A DNA stretch of 49,882 nt, taken from Asanoa iriomotensis. Its GTDB lineage: Bacteria; Actinomycetota; Actinomycetes; Mycobacteriales; Micromonosporaceae. The first letter of the stretch is position 1. Every line of letters starts with the position of its first letter. Both the position numbers and the translations under genes were made by a program. Below, piece after piece: positions 32,936 through 41,727 of this stretch. The notes under the pieces were generated by a model. It had not been told where the DNA came from and made no database searches. It was given only the letters and a program-made list of their open reading frames with translations. The DNA is taken from positions 1 through 49,882 of the forward strand of contig NZ_BONC01000060.1 in assembly GCF_016862515.1 (NCBI RefSeq). The letters are read 5' to 3'.

Positions 32936-32975
32936 AAAACCCCAGGTCACAGGCCACCGACCAGCAAGATCAAGA

Positions 32976-34319
32976 TCACGCGGGCTTGGCGAACACACCG
33001 TCGGGGTCGTAGCGCCAACGGACCTCGCCCAGCCGGGTGTTGGCGCCCTCGCTCCACATGGTCGCCAACCGCTCGGCCGTCACCGGCAGCCCCATCAGGT
33101 TGGGGTTGCAGTCGGTGCGCACCCAGCGGGCCACCGCCTCGCGCGCGTCCCACGCCGTGTCGGGCAGGACCTTGTCGAACAGGTCGGGCCGCAAGCCGAT
33201 CATCCCGAACGAGAAGCTGCCCGCCCGGCCCGCGACCGCCGAGCCACCCTCGACGTCGCGCGCCACCGCGCCGCCCAGGTGTCGCAGCTCCGCCACGACG
33301 AACGGCGACTCGACAGCGGGACCGAAGAAAGACAGGAACGTGGTGGCGAAGTCCTGGTCGATCGGGTCGAGCAACATGCCGTAGAGCTGGCTCGCGGCCG
33401 GCTCGGTCGGGTCGTTGTGGATCTTCGCGATCTGGCCCGCCGGCAGCTCGCCGAGCAGGTCGAGGTAGACCGGCGCGGCCGCGCGCAACGGTGCGGCCAG
33501 CCGCGCACCCTCGTCGACCGGGCCCGGGTAGGCGAACCGCACCGTCAGCAGCGTGCGCCCGCGCAGCGCCTCGGGAATCGCTTCGAACGGCGGCATCCGG
33601 ATGATCGCAGCGCTGGTGGTGACCTGGTCGTCGGCGCCGGCCGTGTAGTCGACCCACGCCCGCAGCGCCGGCTCGATGTCGGCCCCGTCGAAGAACAGCG
33701 CACCGCCGTAGAGCTGCCGCAGCGGGACCAGGCGGATCACCATCTCGGTGACGATGCCGAGGCCCCACTTGCCGCCGCGCAGCGCCCAGAACAGGTCAGG
33801 GTGGTCGGTGCGGCTGGCCGAGACGATCTCGCCGGCCCCGGTGACCACCGTGAAGCTCTCGACGTAGTCGGACGCGGCGCCGTGGCTGCGCGCCAGCGGG
33901 CCCACGCCGCCGCCGGTCACCAGGCCGACGACGCCCACGGTGGACGCGGCGCCGGCGATCGGCAGCAGCCCGTGCTCGGCCGCGGCGGCCACCACGGCAC
34001 CCCAGCGCTGGCCGGCGCCGACGGTGGCGGTGCGGGTCGCCGGATCGACGGTCAGCCGGTCGAGCCGCTTGGTGCTGATCATGAGCCCCGAGGTGATCGA
34101 GGACTCGGCACCGTGGCCGGTGCTCTGGACGGTGACGTGCAGGCCGTGGTCGCCGGCGTAGCGGACGGCGGCGGCGACGTCGGCCGCGGACGTCGCGCCG
34201 ACCACGAGCTGTGGCGTGTGCGTGGCGGCCAGGTTGAAGGCGGAGACCTCGTCGGCGTAGCCCTCGTCGTAAGGGGCCAGCACCGGGCCCGATACCTGAG
34301 CCGACAGGGTGGAAGTCAT
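32976..34319 (-). CDS. FAD-binding oxidoreductase (berberine-bridge-enzyme-like)
   Basis: 447 residues from the ATG at 34319 with GGAGG 6 nt upstream. The PCMH-type FAD domain has LVVGATSAADVAAAVRYAG, VQSTGHGAE (the usual GGH region), GVVGLVTGGGVGPLARSHG and DYVESFTVVTGAGEIV. The C-terminal BBE segment ends RWRYDPDGVFAKPA. The His of TGHG could link to FAD covalently; the expected second link (Cys in GxCPxV) is not seen. Members oxidise sugars, alkaloids or aromatic alcohols. It is divergent from the crcB pair and stands alone. Confidence 0.88.
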   Translation of the reverse strand: MTSTLSAQVSGPVLAPYDEGYADEVSAFNLAATHTPQLVVGATSAADVAAAVRYAGDHGLHVTVQSTGHGAESSITSGLMISTKRLDRLTVDPATRTATVGAGQRWGAVVAAAAEHGLLPIAGAASTVGVVGLVTGGGVGPLARSHGAASDYVESFTVVTGAGEIVSASRTDHPDLFWALRGGKWGLGIVTEMVIRLVPLRQLYGGALFFDGADIEPALRAWVDYTAGADDQVTTSAAIIRMPPFEAIPEALRGRTLLTVRFAYPGPVDEGARLAAPLRAAAPVYLDLLGELPAGQIAKIHNDPTEPAASQLYGMLLDPIDQDFATTFLSFFGPAVESPFVVAELRHLGGAVARDVEGGSAVAGRAGSFSFGMIGLRPDLFDKVLPDTAWDAREAVARWVRTDCNPNLMGLPVTAERLATMWSEGANTRLGEVRWRYDPDGVFAKPA

Positions 34320-34413
34320 GGCGCTCCTCCGTTGGCGGGTGTGTGTCCTGTCCGTTCTATCCGCCGGGTGCGACATTCCCACTACCATCGTGACCGGCGG
34401 CGGGGGGAGAGTC

Positions 34414-34887
34414 ATGAGGTTTACAGAGCCCGAGCCGGGGCTGCCCACCGACTCCGACATCGACCTCGAAATCCCCAGCCAGCGCACCGAAACACACTGG
34501 CCGGTGATAGGAGCGATCTCCGCGGGCGGAGTGCTCGGCGCCCTGGCGCGCTACGGCATCAGCCAGGCCTGGCCCACGCCGACCGGCGGTTTCCCCTGGG
34601 CCACGTTCGTGATCAACGTCACCGGCAGCCTGCTGATCGGCGCGCTGATGGTGGTCGTCACCGACATCTTCACCCGGCAGCGCCTGCTCCGCCCGTTCCT
34701 CGGCGTCGGCGTCCTCGGCGGTTACACCACCTTCAGCACGTACGCGGTGGAGATCCGGAACCTGATCGCGGCCGGCGCGCCCGGCATGGCCGCGTTCTAC
34801 CTGGTGACCACGTTGGCCGCCGCGTGCGTGGCGGTGTTCGTCGGCATGACCGCCGCCCGCGCCGTGACCTGGCTGGTCACCGCGTGA
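34414..34887 (+). CDS. crcB: CrcB/Fluc fluoride exporter, subunit 1
   Basis: 157 residues from the ATG at 34414 behind GGGGGGAGAG. A hydrophilic N-terminus of about 35 residues precedes four membrane helices. The family marks are GALARYGISQ, WATFVINVTGSLLIG and GVLGGYTTFSTYAVE, which carry the pore Asn and the phenylalanine box. Fluc channels let fluoride leave the cell as dual-topology dimers; split pairs form heterodimers. It overlaps the second crcB by GTGA. I see no fluoride riboswitch in the 94-bp leader. Confidence 0.9.
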   Translation: MRFTEPEPGLPTDSDIDLEIPSQRTETHWPVIGAISAGGVLGALARYGISQAWPTPTGGFPWATFVINVTGSLLIGALMVVVTDIFTRQRLLRPFLGVGVLGGYTTFSTYAVEIRNLIAAGAPGMAAFYLVTTLAAACVAVFVGMTAARAVTWLVTA

Positions 34888-35249
34888 CCCTGCTGTTCGT
34901 CGCCATCGGCGCCGCGCTCGGCGCGCCGGCCCGCTACCTCACCGACCGCGCGATCCAGCGCCTGCACAGCGGCCACTTCCCGTTCGGCACGCTCACCGTC
35001 AACGTCGCGGGCAGCCTCGTCCTGGGCCTCGTGGCCGGGGGCACGACCACCACCACGGGGGTGTACGCCCTGGTCGGCACCGGTTTCTGCGGCGCGCTGA
35101 CCACCTACTCGACGTTCGGCTACGAGACCGTGCGCCTGCTCGAACAGGATGCGCCGCGGCGCGCCCTAGCCAACGCGGTCGTGAGCATCGCCGCTGGTCT
35201 CGGCGCGGCCGCGGCCGGTGTCGCCATCGGCGCCGCGCTCTGGCAGTGA
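34884..35249 (+). CDS. crcB: CrcB/Fluc fluoride exporter, subunit 2
   Basis: 121 residues from a GTG at 34884 that overlaps the stop of the first crcB. Four membrane helices are present with GAPARYLTDRAIQ, FGTLTVNVAGSLVLG and GFCGALTTYSTFGYE. It lacks the hydrophilic N-terminus of its partner, as expected for an antiparallel heterodimer pair. The last 84 bp overlap, on the other strand, the 3' end of the convergent MFS gene. Confidence 0.9.
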   Translation: MTLLFVAIGAALGAPARYLTDRAIQRLHSGHFPFGTLTVNVAGSLVLGLVAGGTTTTTGVYALVGTGFCGALTTYSTFGYETVRLLEQDAPRRALANAVVSIAAGLGAAAAGVAIGAALWQ

Positions 35250-36392
35250 CCGGGCGGCCGCCACCCCGAACACGAGCGTCACGAGACCGAGCAGGACCAG
35301 CGCGAGGTACGGCAACCGGAAGCCGCCGGTCACGTCGTGCAGGAATCCCACGCCGACCGGGCCGGCCGAGGCCAGCAGGTACCCGACGAAGAACGCCATC
35401 CCGGACGCCTTCGGCGTGTCCGCCGGTGTCGGCGCGATCTGGCCCACGACGGTCAACGCGAGCGAGAAGTTCGCGCCGACCCCGATGCCGAGCAGCCCCA
35501 CCCACAGCTCCGGCGCGCTGCGCGGCGCGACCGCGATCAGCCCGAGACATCCGACGGCGATCACCAGGGCGGCCACGATCGCGGGCAGCGGATCCCGGCG
35601 GGCCAGTGCCGGCGCGACGAGCGCGGACACTACCTGCGTGGCGCTGAACAGCGCGAGCAGGCCGCCGGCCCGCGCGGGCGACCAGCCCAACTCGGTGTAG
35701 CGCGCGGCCAACCAGGCCAGCGGCGCGTAGTACAGCAGCGACTGCCCGCCCATGTAGAGCGTGACCAGCCACGCGGTCCGGTCCCGCCACGGCGACCACC
35801 CGCTCGGGGCGGTCATGGCCGCACCCGGAGCGCGACCCGCCGGCCGCGCGGACAACCACACCACCAGCGCCAAAGCGGCCGGCACGGCCCAGACCGCCAA
35901 CGCCGCCTGCCAGGAGCCGAGCAGCGCGCGCAGCGGCTCCGTGCCGCCGGCGCTGATCAGCGCGCCCGAGATCAGCGCCGTCGTGTAGAGCCCGGTGACC
36001 GGACCGACCCGCTCGGGAAACCGGGCCCGGACCAGCGCCGGCATCAGCGCCCCACCGACCGCGATCGCCACACCGGCCAGCACGGTCGCGCCGTAGAGCA
36101 GGCTCACCCCACCGAACGGCCGCACCGCCGTCGCGACGGTCAGCAGGGCCAGCGCGAGCGCCATCGTCCGCCCGGTGCCCCACCGCGCCGCCGCCCATGC
36201 CGCGGCCGGCGCGAAGAGCCCCATGCAGACCACGGGCACCGACGTGAGCACCCCGGCGGCCGAGGCGGACAGCCCGAGCGACCCGCGCACCGCGTCGACG
36301 ATCGGCGGCACGGACGCGATGGCCGGGCGGAGGTTGACGGCGGCGAGCAGCACGGCCACGAGCCAGGCGGCCGTGGACCAGCGGAACCTCAC
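35166..36392 (-). CDS. MFS transporter, CynX/NimT-like
   Basis: 408 residues with about 12 membrane segments. The opening AVNLRPAIASVPPIVDAV and LSASAAGVLTSVPVVCMGLF are typical of the CynX/NimT (cyanate, nitroimidazole) MFS subgroup. The GTG start overlaps the pobA stop by GTGA, so it is the last gene of the aromatic operon and may move an aromatic acid or a toxic by-product. Its C-terminal 28 residues (from about PERGADGD) are hydrophilic and encoded antisense to the end of crcB, suggesting read-through into the neighbour created this tail. Confidence 0.85.
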   Translation of the reverse strand: MRFRWSTAAWLVAVLLAAVNLRPAIASVPPIVDAVRGSLGLSASAAGVLTSVPVVCMGLFAPAAAWAAARWGTGRTMALALALLTVATAVRPFGGVSLLYGATVLAGVAIAVGGALMPALVRARFPERVGPVTGLYTTALISGALISAGGTEPLRALLGSWQAALAVWAVPAALALVVWLSARPAGRAPGAAMTAPSGWSPWRDRTAWLVTLYMGGQSLLYYAPLAWLAARYTELGWSPARAGGLLALFSATQVVSALVAPALARRDPLPAIVAALVIAVGCLGLIAVAPRSAPELWVGLLGIGVGANFSLALTVVGQIAPTPADTPKASGMAFFVGYLLASAGPVGVGFLHDVTGGFRLPYLALVLLGLVTLVFGVAAARSLPERGADGDTGRGRAETSGDAHDRVG

Positions 36393-37558
36393 GGGAACGG
36401 GAAGCCGACGTAGTTCTCGGCCAGCGACGTCGCCGCCGCCCGCGACGAGGTGACGTAGCGCAGTTGCGCGAGCTGCAGCGCCAGGTCGAACGGGTCGTCC
36501 CCGGTCGGGTGCAGCATCGACGTCATCCACCAGGAGAAGTGCTGAACCCGCCAGACCCGTTGCAAACACGTCGACGAGTACGCGTCGAGCCCGGCCGAAT
36601 CCCCTGTCGCGTAGAAGGACGACAGCGCGTCGGCGAGCACCTTCACGTCGGCCACGGCCAGGTTGAGCCCCTTGGCACCGGTCGGCGGCACGATGTGCGC
36701 CGCGTCCCCGGCCAGGAACAGCCGCCCGTACCGCATCGGCGACACGACGAAGCTACGCATCGCCGCGACCGAGCGTTCCAGGATGGGGCCGTCGGCCAAC
36801 GACCACGTTGATTCGGACCGGTCGAGACGTGCCCGCAGCTCGCTCCAGATGCGCTCGTCGGGCCAGAGCGACAGGTCCTCGTCGGGCCGCACCTGGAGAT
36901 ACATCCGGGTCACGGTCGGGGAGCGCATGCTGTGCAGCGCGAAACCCCGGGAGCTGTGCGCGTAGATCAGCTCCTCGGACGACGGCGGCGCCTGCGCGAG
37001 GATCCCCAGCCAGGCGTGCGGGTAGTCACGCTGGTAGACGCGAAGCACCGACGGCGGGATCGACGCCCGCGAAACGCCGTGGAACCCGTCGCATCCCGCG
37101 ATCACGTCGCACCGCAGCACCTGAGGCACACCCGAGGAATCCACATAGGATACGACCGGCGCGGAGTCGAGAGACGAGAGCGCGACCGACGACACCGAGA
37201 AGTGCAACGGCCCGTCCCAGGCCGCGATCAGGTCCTTCACCACCTCGTGCTGCCCGTAGATGGAGATCTCGTGCCCGGCCAGCTCGGTCAGCGGGATCCG
37301 ATGCGCTGACCGCTCGAACAGCAGCTCGATGCCGTGGTGCACCATCCGCTCGCGGTGCAGCCGGTCGGCCAGCCCCAGCGAGGTCAGCAGGTCGACCGTG
37401 CCGTGCTCAAGGACACCGGCCCGGATCCGTGCTTCCACATAGGACCGGGACTGCCGCTCCAGCACCACACAGTCGATCCCGCGTTGCCGGAGCAGGTGGG
37501 CGAGCACCAGGCCGGCCGGCCCGGCCCCGATGATGCCCACCTGCGTCCGCGTCTCCAC
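36389..37558 (-). CDS. pobA: 4-Hydroxybenzoate 3-monooxygenase PobA
   Basis: 389 residues, close to the usual 394. The flavin fold shows GIIGAGPAGLVLAHLLRQ, then GCDGFHGVSR and GRLFLAGDAAHIVPPTGAKG. The substrate region YAHSSRGFALHS matches the Ser-Arg pair that binds the 4-hydroxybenzoate carboxylate in Pseudomonas PobA. It adds oxygen at C3 using FAD and NAD(P)H to give protocatechuate, which PcaHG then cleave. The GTG at 37558 is chosen; a GTG at 37570 is possible. It starts just after the MetE-like gene and overlaps the MFS gene. Confidence 0.92.
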   Translation of the reverse strand: METRTQVGIIGAGPAGLVLAHLLRQRGIDCVVLERQSRSYVEARIRAGVLEHGTVDLLTSLGLADRLHRERMVHHGIELLFERSAHRIPLTELAGHEISIYGQHEVVKDLIAAWDGPLHFSVSSVALSSLDSAPVVSYVDSSGVPQVLRCDVIAGCDGFHGVSRASIPPSVLRVYQRDYPHAWLGILAQAPPSSEELIYAHSSRGFALHSMRSPTVTRMYLQVRPDEDLSLWPDERIWSELRARLDRSESTWSLADGPILERSVAAMRSFVVSPMRYGRLFLAGDAAHIVPPTGAKGLNLAVADVKVLADALSSFYATGDSAGLDAYSSTCLQRVWRVQHFSWWMTSMLHPTGDDPFDLALQLAQLRYVTSSRAAATSLAENYVGFPFP

Positions 37559-37560
37559 GG

Positions 37561-38682
37561 TCAGCCCCACACCTCGTCGGCGGTCTCGACGATCAGGCGC
37601 AGCTTGGCCACCTCGTCGTCGTAGCTGAGTACGTTGCCCTCGACCGTCGACGAGAAACCGCACTGCGGCGAGAGGCAGAGCTGCTCGAGCGGCACATATT
37701 TCGCCGCCTCGTCGATGCGCCGCTTCAGCGCGTCCTTGGACTCCAGCTCGCCCCGCTTGGTGGTGACCAGACCAAGAACGACCATCTTCCCCGGGGGTAC
37801 GAACCGCAGGGGCGCGAAGCCGCCGGAGCGCTCGTCGTCGAACTCCAGGAAGAACCCGTCGACCGCGAGCTCGGAGAAGAGCGCCTCGGCGACGAAGTCG
37901 TAGCCGCCCTCGGCCGCCCACGACGACCGGAAGTTGCCCCGGCACATGTGTGTCGTCACCGAAAGCCCCGCCGGCCGGTCCTGGATCGCCGCGTTGATCT
38001 GCTTGATGTAGCGCAGGTGCTGGTGCTCGGCGTCGTCACCCCGCTCGTCGAGCTGCCGCCGCTGTTCGGGGTCGTTCAGGTAGGCCAGACTGGTGTCGTC
38101 GAGCTGGAGATAACGACAGCCGAGCGACGCGACCGCCGCGACCTGTGCCGCGTACGCCGCCGACAGGTCGGCCCAGAACTGCTCCTCGTCGGGATAGACG
38201 GCCGGATCGATGGACGCCTTGCCACCCCGGTAATGCACCATGCTCGGCGACGGGATCGTCAGCTTCGCGGTCACATCAGAGTCCACGGTGGACGAGAGGA
38301 AGGCGAAGTCCGGGCCGAAGATGGTCTTCTCCAGCCGGACCGGCCCGTCCACGGCCAGCGCCGCCGACGTGAAGTCGAGGTCGCCCTCCTTGTTGTGGAA
38401 GTGCACCCGGATCTTCTCGTCGGTGCTGTGTATGCCGCCGAGCTGGTAGATGAAGTCCATGTGCCACGACGTGCGCCGGAACTCGCCGTCGGTGGCCGAC
38501 CGCAGCCCGACGTCGCGCTGCATCCGCACCACCTCGCGGATCGCGTCGTCCTCCACGGCTCGCAGCTCGTCGGCCGAGATCGTGCCCGCGGCCCGGTCGG
38601 CACGCGCCTTCAGCAGCCGTTCCGGGCGCAGCAGGCTGCCCACATGGTCGGCCCGGAACGGCGGCGTGTCGCGCAACGTCAT
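37561..38682 (-). CDS. MetE C-terminal-domain-like methyltransferase (YxjG/H type)
   Basis: 373 residues forming only the catalytic barrel of cobalamin-independent methionine synthase. FRADHVGSLLRPERLL opens the barrel. Zinc ligands are visible in THMCRGNF and LSPQCGFSS. DGEFRRTSWHMDF and LQLDDTSLAYL are typical of YxjG-like proteins. The ATG at 38682, 9 nt after GAGG, is chosen over a GTG at 38691. Known roles include methyl transfer to homocysteine. Inside an aromatic operon, between an aldehyde dehydrogenase and PobA, it could accept a methyl group released from a methoxylated aromatic; that is inference. It lies 26 bp after the dehydrogenase gene. Confidence 0.85.
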   Translation of the reverse strand: MTLRDTPPFRADHVGSLLRPERLLKARADRAAGTISADELRAVEDDAIREVVRMQRDVGLRSATDGEFRRTSWHMDFIYQLGGIHSTDEKIRVHFHNKEGDLDFTSAALAVDGPVRLEKTIFGPDFAFLSSTVDSDVTAKLTIPSPSMVHYRGGKASIDPAVYPDEEQFWADLSAAYAAQVAAVASLGCRYLQLDDTSLAYLNDPEQRRQLDERGDDAEHQHLRYIKQINAAIQDRPAGLSVTTHMCRGNFRSSWAAEGGYDFVAEALFSELAVDGFFLEFDDERSGGFAPLRFVPPGKMVVLGLVTTKRGELESKDALKRRIDEAAKYVPLEQLCLSPQCGFSSTVEGNVLSYDDEVAKLRLIVETADEVWG

Positions 38683-38708
38683 CTCTCGCACCTCACTCGG
38701 AGAAAGGA

Positions 38709-40166
38709 TCAGAACGGGTAAGCCGGGATGTCACCGCGCAGCGTGATCCATCGCTGCTCGGTGAACGCGTCGAGGTTGCCGGCGCCGCCGAACCGCGCGC
38801 CGGTGCCGGAGTCGAGGACCCCGCCGAACGGGGCCACCGCCTCGTCGTTGACGGTCTGGTCGTTGATGTGCACGATGCCGCTCGGGATCCGCTCGGCGAG
38901 GGCGAGGCCGCGCATGGCGTCGCCGGTCAGGATGCTCAGCGACAGGCCATAGCTGGAGTCGGCGGCCAACGCCACGGCCTCGTCGTCCGAGGAGAACCGC
39001 ACCACGGGAGCGACCGGGCCGAACACCTCCTCCGCGTACGCCGGCATGTCCGTGCGCACCTCGTCGAGCACCGTCGGCCGGTAGAACAGCCCCTCGTGCT
39101 TGCCGCCCGCCGCGAGCCGCGCGCCCGCGTCGACGGTCGCGGTGACGAGCGCGTGCACCTTGTCGCGCTGCCCCTCGTCGACCAGCGGCCCGAGCGCCAC
39201 CTGACCGGTGAACGGGTCGCCGACCGGCAGGTGGTCGGCGTGCTCGGCGAGCGCCGCGACGTAGTCGTCGGCGATCCGCTCGTGCACCAGGTGCCGCCCG
39301 GCGGTCATGCAGATCTGCCCCTGGTGCAGGAACGAACCCCAGGCGCCGGCGGAGACCGCCCGCTCCAGGTCGGCGTCGTCGAGCACGACCAGCGCCGAGT
39401 TGCCGCCCAGCTCCAGGTGCACCCGCTTGAGGTGGCGGGCGGCCAGCTCGGCGACCCGCCGGCCGGTCGCGCTGGAGCCGGTGAACGAGACCGCCCGGAT
39501 CGCGGGTTCGGTGACCAGCGCGGAGCCGGCTTCGGCACCGCCGGGCAGCACGTGCAGCAGCCCCGCTGGCAGGCCGGCCTCGGCGAACACCCGGGCGATC
39601 GCGAAACCACCGCTGACCGGGGTACGCAGGTCGGGCTTGAGCACGACGGCGTTGCCCAGCGCCAGCGCGGGTGCCACCGAGCGGATCGACAGGATCAGCG
39701 GCACGTTGAACGGCGAGATCACCCCGACCACGCCGACCGGGACCCGCTTGAGCAGGCTCAGCCGCGGCTGGTTGCTCTGCAGGATCTCGCCGGCCGGCCG
39801 GTGTGCCAGCCCCGCCGCCTCGTAACACTCCTGTGTGGCCACACCGACCGCGAAGTCGCCGAGCCCCGGCACCGCGCCGGTCTCGCGGACGACCCAGTCC
39901 CGCAGCTCCGCCGCGTTGGCCTCGATCAGCGCGCCGGCCCGCCGCAGCACCGCCGCGCGCTCCTCGAACGAGGTCGCCGCCCAGGCCCGCTGTGCCGCGC
40001 CGGCGGCAGCCGCCGAAGCCGCCACGTCGCCGGGGGAAGCCACGCCGGTGCGGCCCAGCGCCGCGCCGGTCGCCTTCTCGACGATCTCCGTGGCCCCGCC
40101 TGCCGGCGTGACCCAGTCCCCCGTGAACACCTTGCCGTCCCACACCTGTGGGTCGAAGAACGTCAT
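38709..40166 (-). CDS. Aldehyde dehydrogenase (aromatic aldehyde type)
   Basis: 485 residues, full length for the family. NAD-binding and catalytic parts are clear: VVGVISPFNVPLILSIRS, AVVLKPDLRTPVSGG, FTGSSATGRRVAE, the general base Glu in LELGGNSALVVLDDADLER and the nucleophile Cys in HQGQICMTAGRH. The Asn of PFNVP is present. Sequence style and position favour a benzaldehyde or vanillin dehydrogenase that makes the acid used by PobA. The ATG overlaps the stop of the ABC ATPase gene (ATGA), so it belongs to the importer operon. Confidence 0.9.
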   Translation of the reverse strand: MTFFDPQVWDGKVFTGDWVTPAGGATEIVEKATGAALGRTGVASPGDVAASAAAAGAAQRAWAATSFEERAAVLRRAGALIEANAAELRDWVVRETGAVPGLGDFAVGVATQECYEAAGLAHRPAGEILQSNQPRLSLLKRVPVGVVGVISPFNVPLILSIRSVAPALALGNAVVLKPDLRTPVSGGFAIARVFAEAGLPAGLLHVLPGGAEAGSALVTEPAIRAVSFTGSSATGRRVAELAARHLKRVHLELGGNSALVVLDDADLERAVSAGAWGSFLHQGQICMTAGRHLVHERIADDYVAALAEHADHLPVGDPFTGQVALGPLVDEGQRDKVHALVTATVDAGARLAAGGKHEGLFYRPTVLDEVRTDMPAYAEEVFGPVAPVVRFSSDDEAVALAADSSYGLSLSILTGDAMRGLALAERIPSGIVHINDQTVNDEAVAPFGGVLDSGTGARFGGAGNLDAFTEQRWITLRGDIPAYPF

Positions 40167-40954
40167 GCCGATGCTCCTTCCGCAGCCGGTGCGCGCTTTA
40201 CCTGCTGAATGCGGGCGTAGACCTGACCGCGCAGCTCCGTGAACCGCGGGTCGGACCGGGTGGCGAGCTGGTCCCGCTCGGCGGGCAGGTCGATGGCCAG
40301 GTCCTCGGCCACCGTCGTGGGCGACGCGGACAGCACGATCACCCGCTGGCCGAGGTAGACGGCCTCGTCGATGTCGTGCGTGACGAACAGCAGCGTCACG
40401 CCCAGCCGCTGCCAGACCGACCGCACCAGGTCTTCGAGGTCCGCGCGGGTCTGCGCGTCGACGGCCGCGAACGGCTCGTCCATCAGCAGCACCTTGGGTT
40501 GGTAGGCGATGGCCCGCGCGATCGCGACCCGCTGCTGCATGCCGCCGGAGAGCTGCCAGGGGTACGCGTTGTCGACATCGGACAGTCCGACCGCCTCGAG
40601 CGCCTCGGAGGCGAGCTCGCGGCGTTGCGCCCGGCCCATCCCCTGCGCCTTCAACGGCAGCTCGACGTTGGCGCGCACCCGCAGCCACGGGAACAGGCTC
40701 CGGCCGTACTCCTGGAACACCACCGCGAGGTCCGGCGGCGGCGCCGTGACCGGCGTGCCGCGCACCGTGACCTCCCCGGAGGTGGCCGGCAGCAGGCCGG
40801 CGAGCACCCGCAGGAGGGTGGTCTTGCCACAGCCGGACGGTCCGACCACGCAGGCGAACTGTCCTTCAGGGACGGTGAACGTGAGGTCCCCGACCGCGGT
40901 CACCCGCCGCCCGTGCCCGTCGTACACCTTGTGCAGGTTCTTGACCTCAAGCAT
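40163..40954 (-). CDS. ABC transporter ATP-binding protein (SsuB/TauB type)
   Basis: 263 residues. Walker A is GPSGCGKTTLLRVLAGL, followed by VFQEYGRSLFPWL, the signature LSGGMQQRVAIARAI, Walker B VLLMDEPFAAVD and LLFVTHDIDEAVYL. This is the taurine/nitrate/sulfonate-type ATPase family. Its start overlaps the permease stop by TGATG. It energises the two permeases encoded directly upstream. The aromatic context suggests import of an aromatic acid or aldehyde. Confidence 0.92.
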   Translation of the reverse strand: MLEVKNLHKVYDGHGRRVTAVGDLTFTVPEGQFACVVGPSGCGKTTLLRVLAGLLPATSGEVTVRGTPVTAPPPDLAVVFQEYGRSLFPWLRVRANVELPLKAQGMGRAQRRELASEALEAVGLSDVDNAYPWQLSGGMQQRVAIARAIAYQPKVLLMDEPFAAVDAQTRADLEDLVRSVWQRLGVTLLFVTHDIDEAVYLGQRVIVLSASPTTVAEDLAIDLPAERDQLATRSDPRFTELRGQVYARIQQVKRAPAAEGASA

Positions 40955-41727
40955 CAGAACTCCCGTTGTCCCGCGCGCTGGCCGTGGTACCAGCCGAGCA
41001 GCGAGCGCTCGGCGACTCTGAACAGCAGGGAGAGCACGATGCCGATCAGCCCGAGCAGGAGCACGCCGCTCCACATCTCGGGGATCTGGAATCCCCGCTG
41101 GAACTGGAGGACCGTGAAACCGAGGCCCTCGTTGGCGGCCATGATCTCGCTGATCACCATCAGGATGATGGCCAGCGGCAGGGCCTGCCGGGCGCCGGTG
41201 ACGATCTGCGGGCTGGCGGCGCGCAGCACCAGGTGGCGCAGGCGGAGCAGCCCCGTGACGCGGTAGGTGCGGCAGGTGTCGCTGAGCACCTCGTCGCGGC
41301 CGCGGACACCTTCGATGGTGTTGAGCAGCACCGGCCAGACGCAGCCGAAGACGATCACGAGGATCTTGGTGCGGTCGCCGATGCCGGAGAGCAGGATCGC
41401 CGCCGGCACCAGCACGGGCGGCGGGAACGCGCGCAGGAACTCGAGCACGGGCTCCAGGAGCGCGCGCACCGAGCCGTAGGTGCCGATCAGCACGCCCAGC
41501 GCGACACCGACCACGACCGCGATGAGGTAGCCGGCGAGCAGGCGCCAGAGCGACGGGAACACCTGCTCCTGGAACATCTCCCAGGTCCAGGTGCGGCCGA
41601 AGGCGTCCACGATGGTCGACAGCGACGGCCAGTAGAAGTCCTGGCTGCCGGCCGACCCGAACCACCAGGCCGCGACCAGCACGACCGGCAGGCCGAGCGC
41701 GAGCAGCACGCGCCGGAGGAACCTCAT
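40954..41727 (-). CDS. ABC transporter permease (SsuC/TauC type), first of two
   Basis: 257 residues with about six membrane segments. The coupling loop DTCRTYRVTGLLRLRHLVL and the ending SGVLLLGLIGIVLSLLFRVAE are typical of this permease family. Two different permeases are encoded in tandem, so the channel is probably a heterodimer. Overlaps of 1-4 bp on both sides (ATGA and TGATG) show strict co-translation with its partners. Confidence 0.9.
   Translation of the reverse strand: MRFLRRVLLALGLPVVLVAAWWFGSAGSQDFYWPSLSTIVDAFGRTWTWEMFQEQVFPSLWRLLAGYLIAVVVGVALGVLIGTYGSVRALLEPVLEFLRAFPPPVLVPAAILLSGIGDRTKILVIVFGCVWPVLLNTIEGVRGRDEVLSDTCRTYRVTGLLRLRHLVLRAASPQIVTGARQALPLAIILMVISEIMAANEGLGFTVLQFQRGFQIPEMWSGVLLLGLIGIVLSLLFRVAERSLLGWYHGQRAGQREF

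Noticed and set aside
34320-34413. Fluoride riboswitch before crcB
   Set aside because: I could not find the conserved loop sequences or pseudoknot pairing of that motif.
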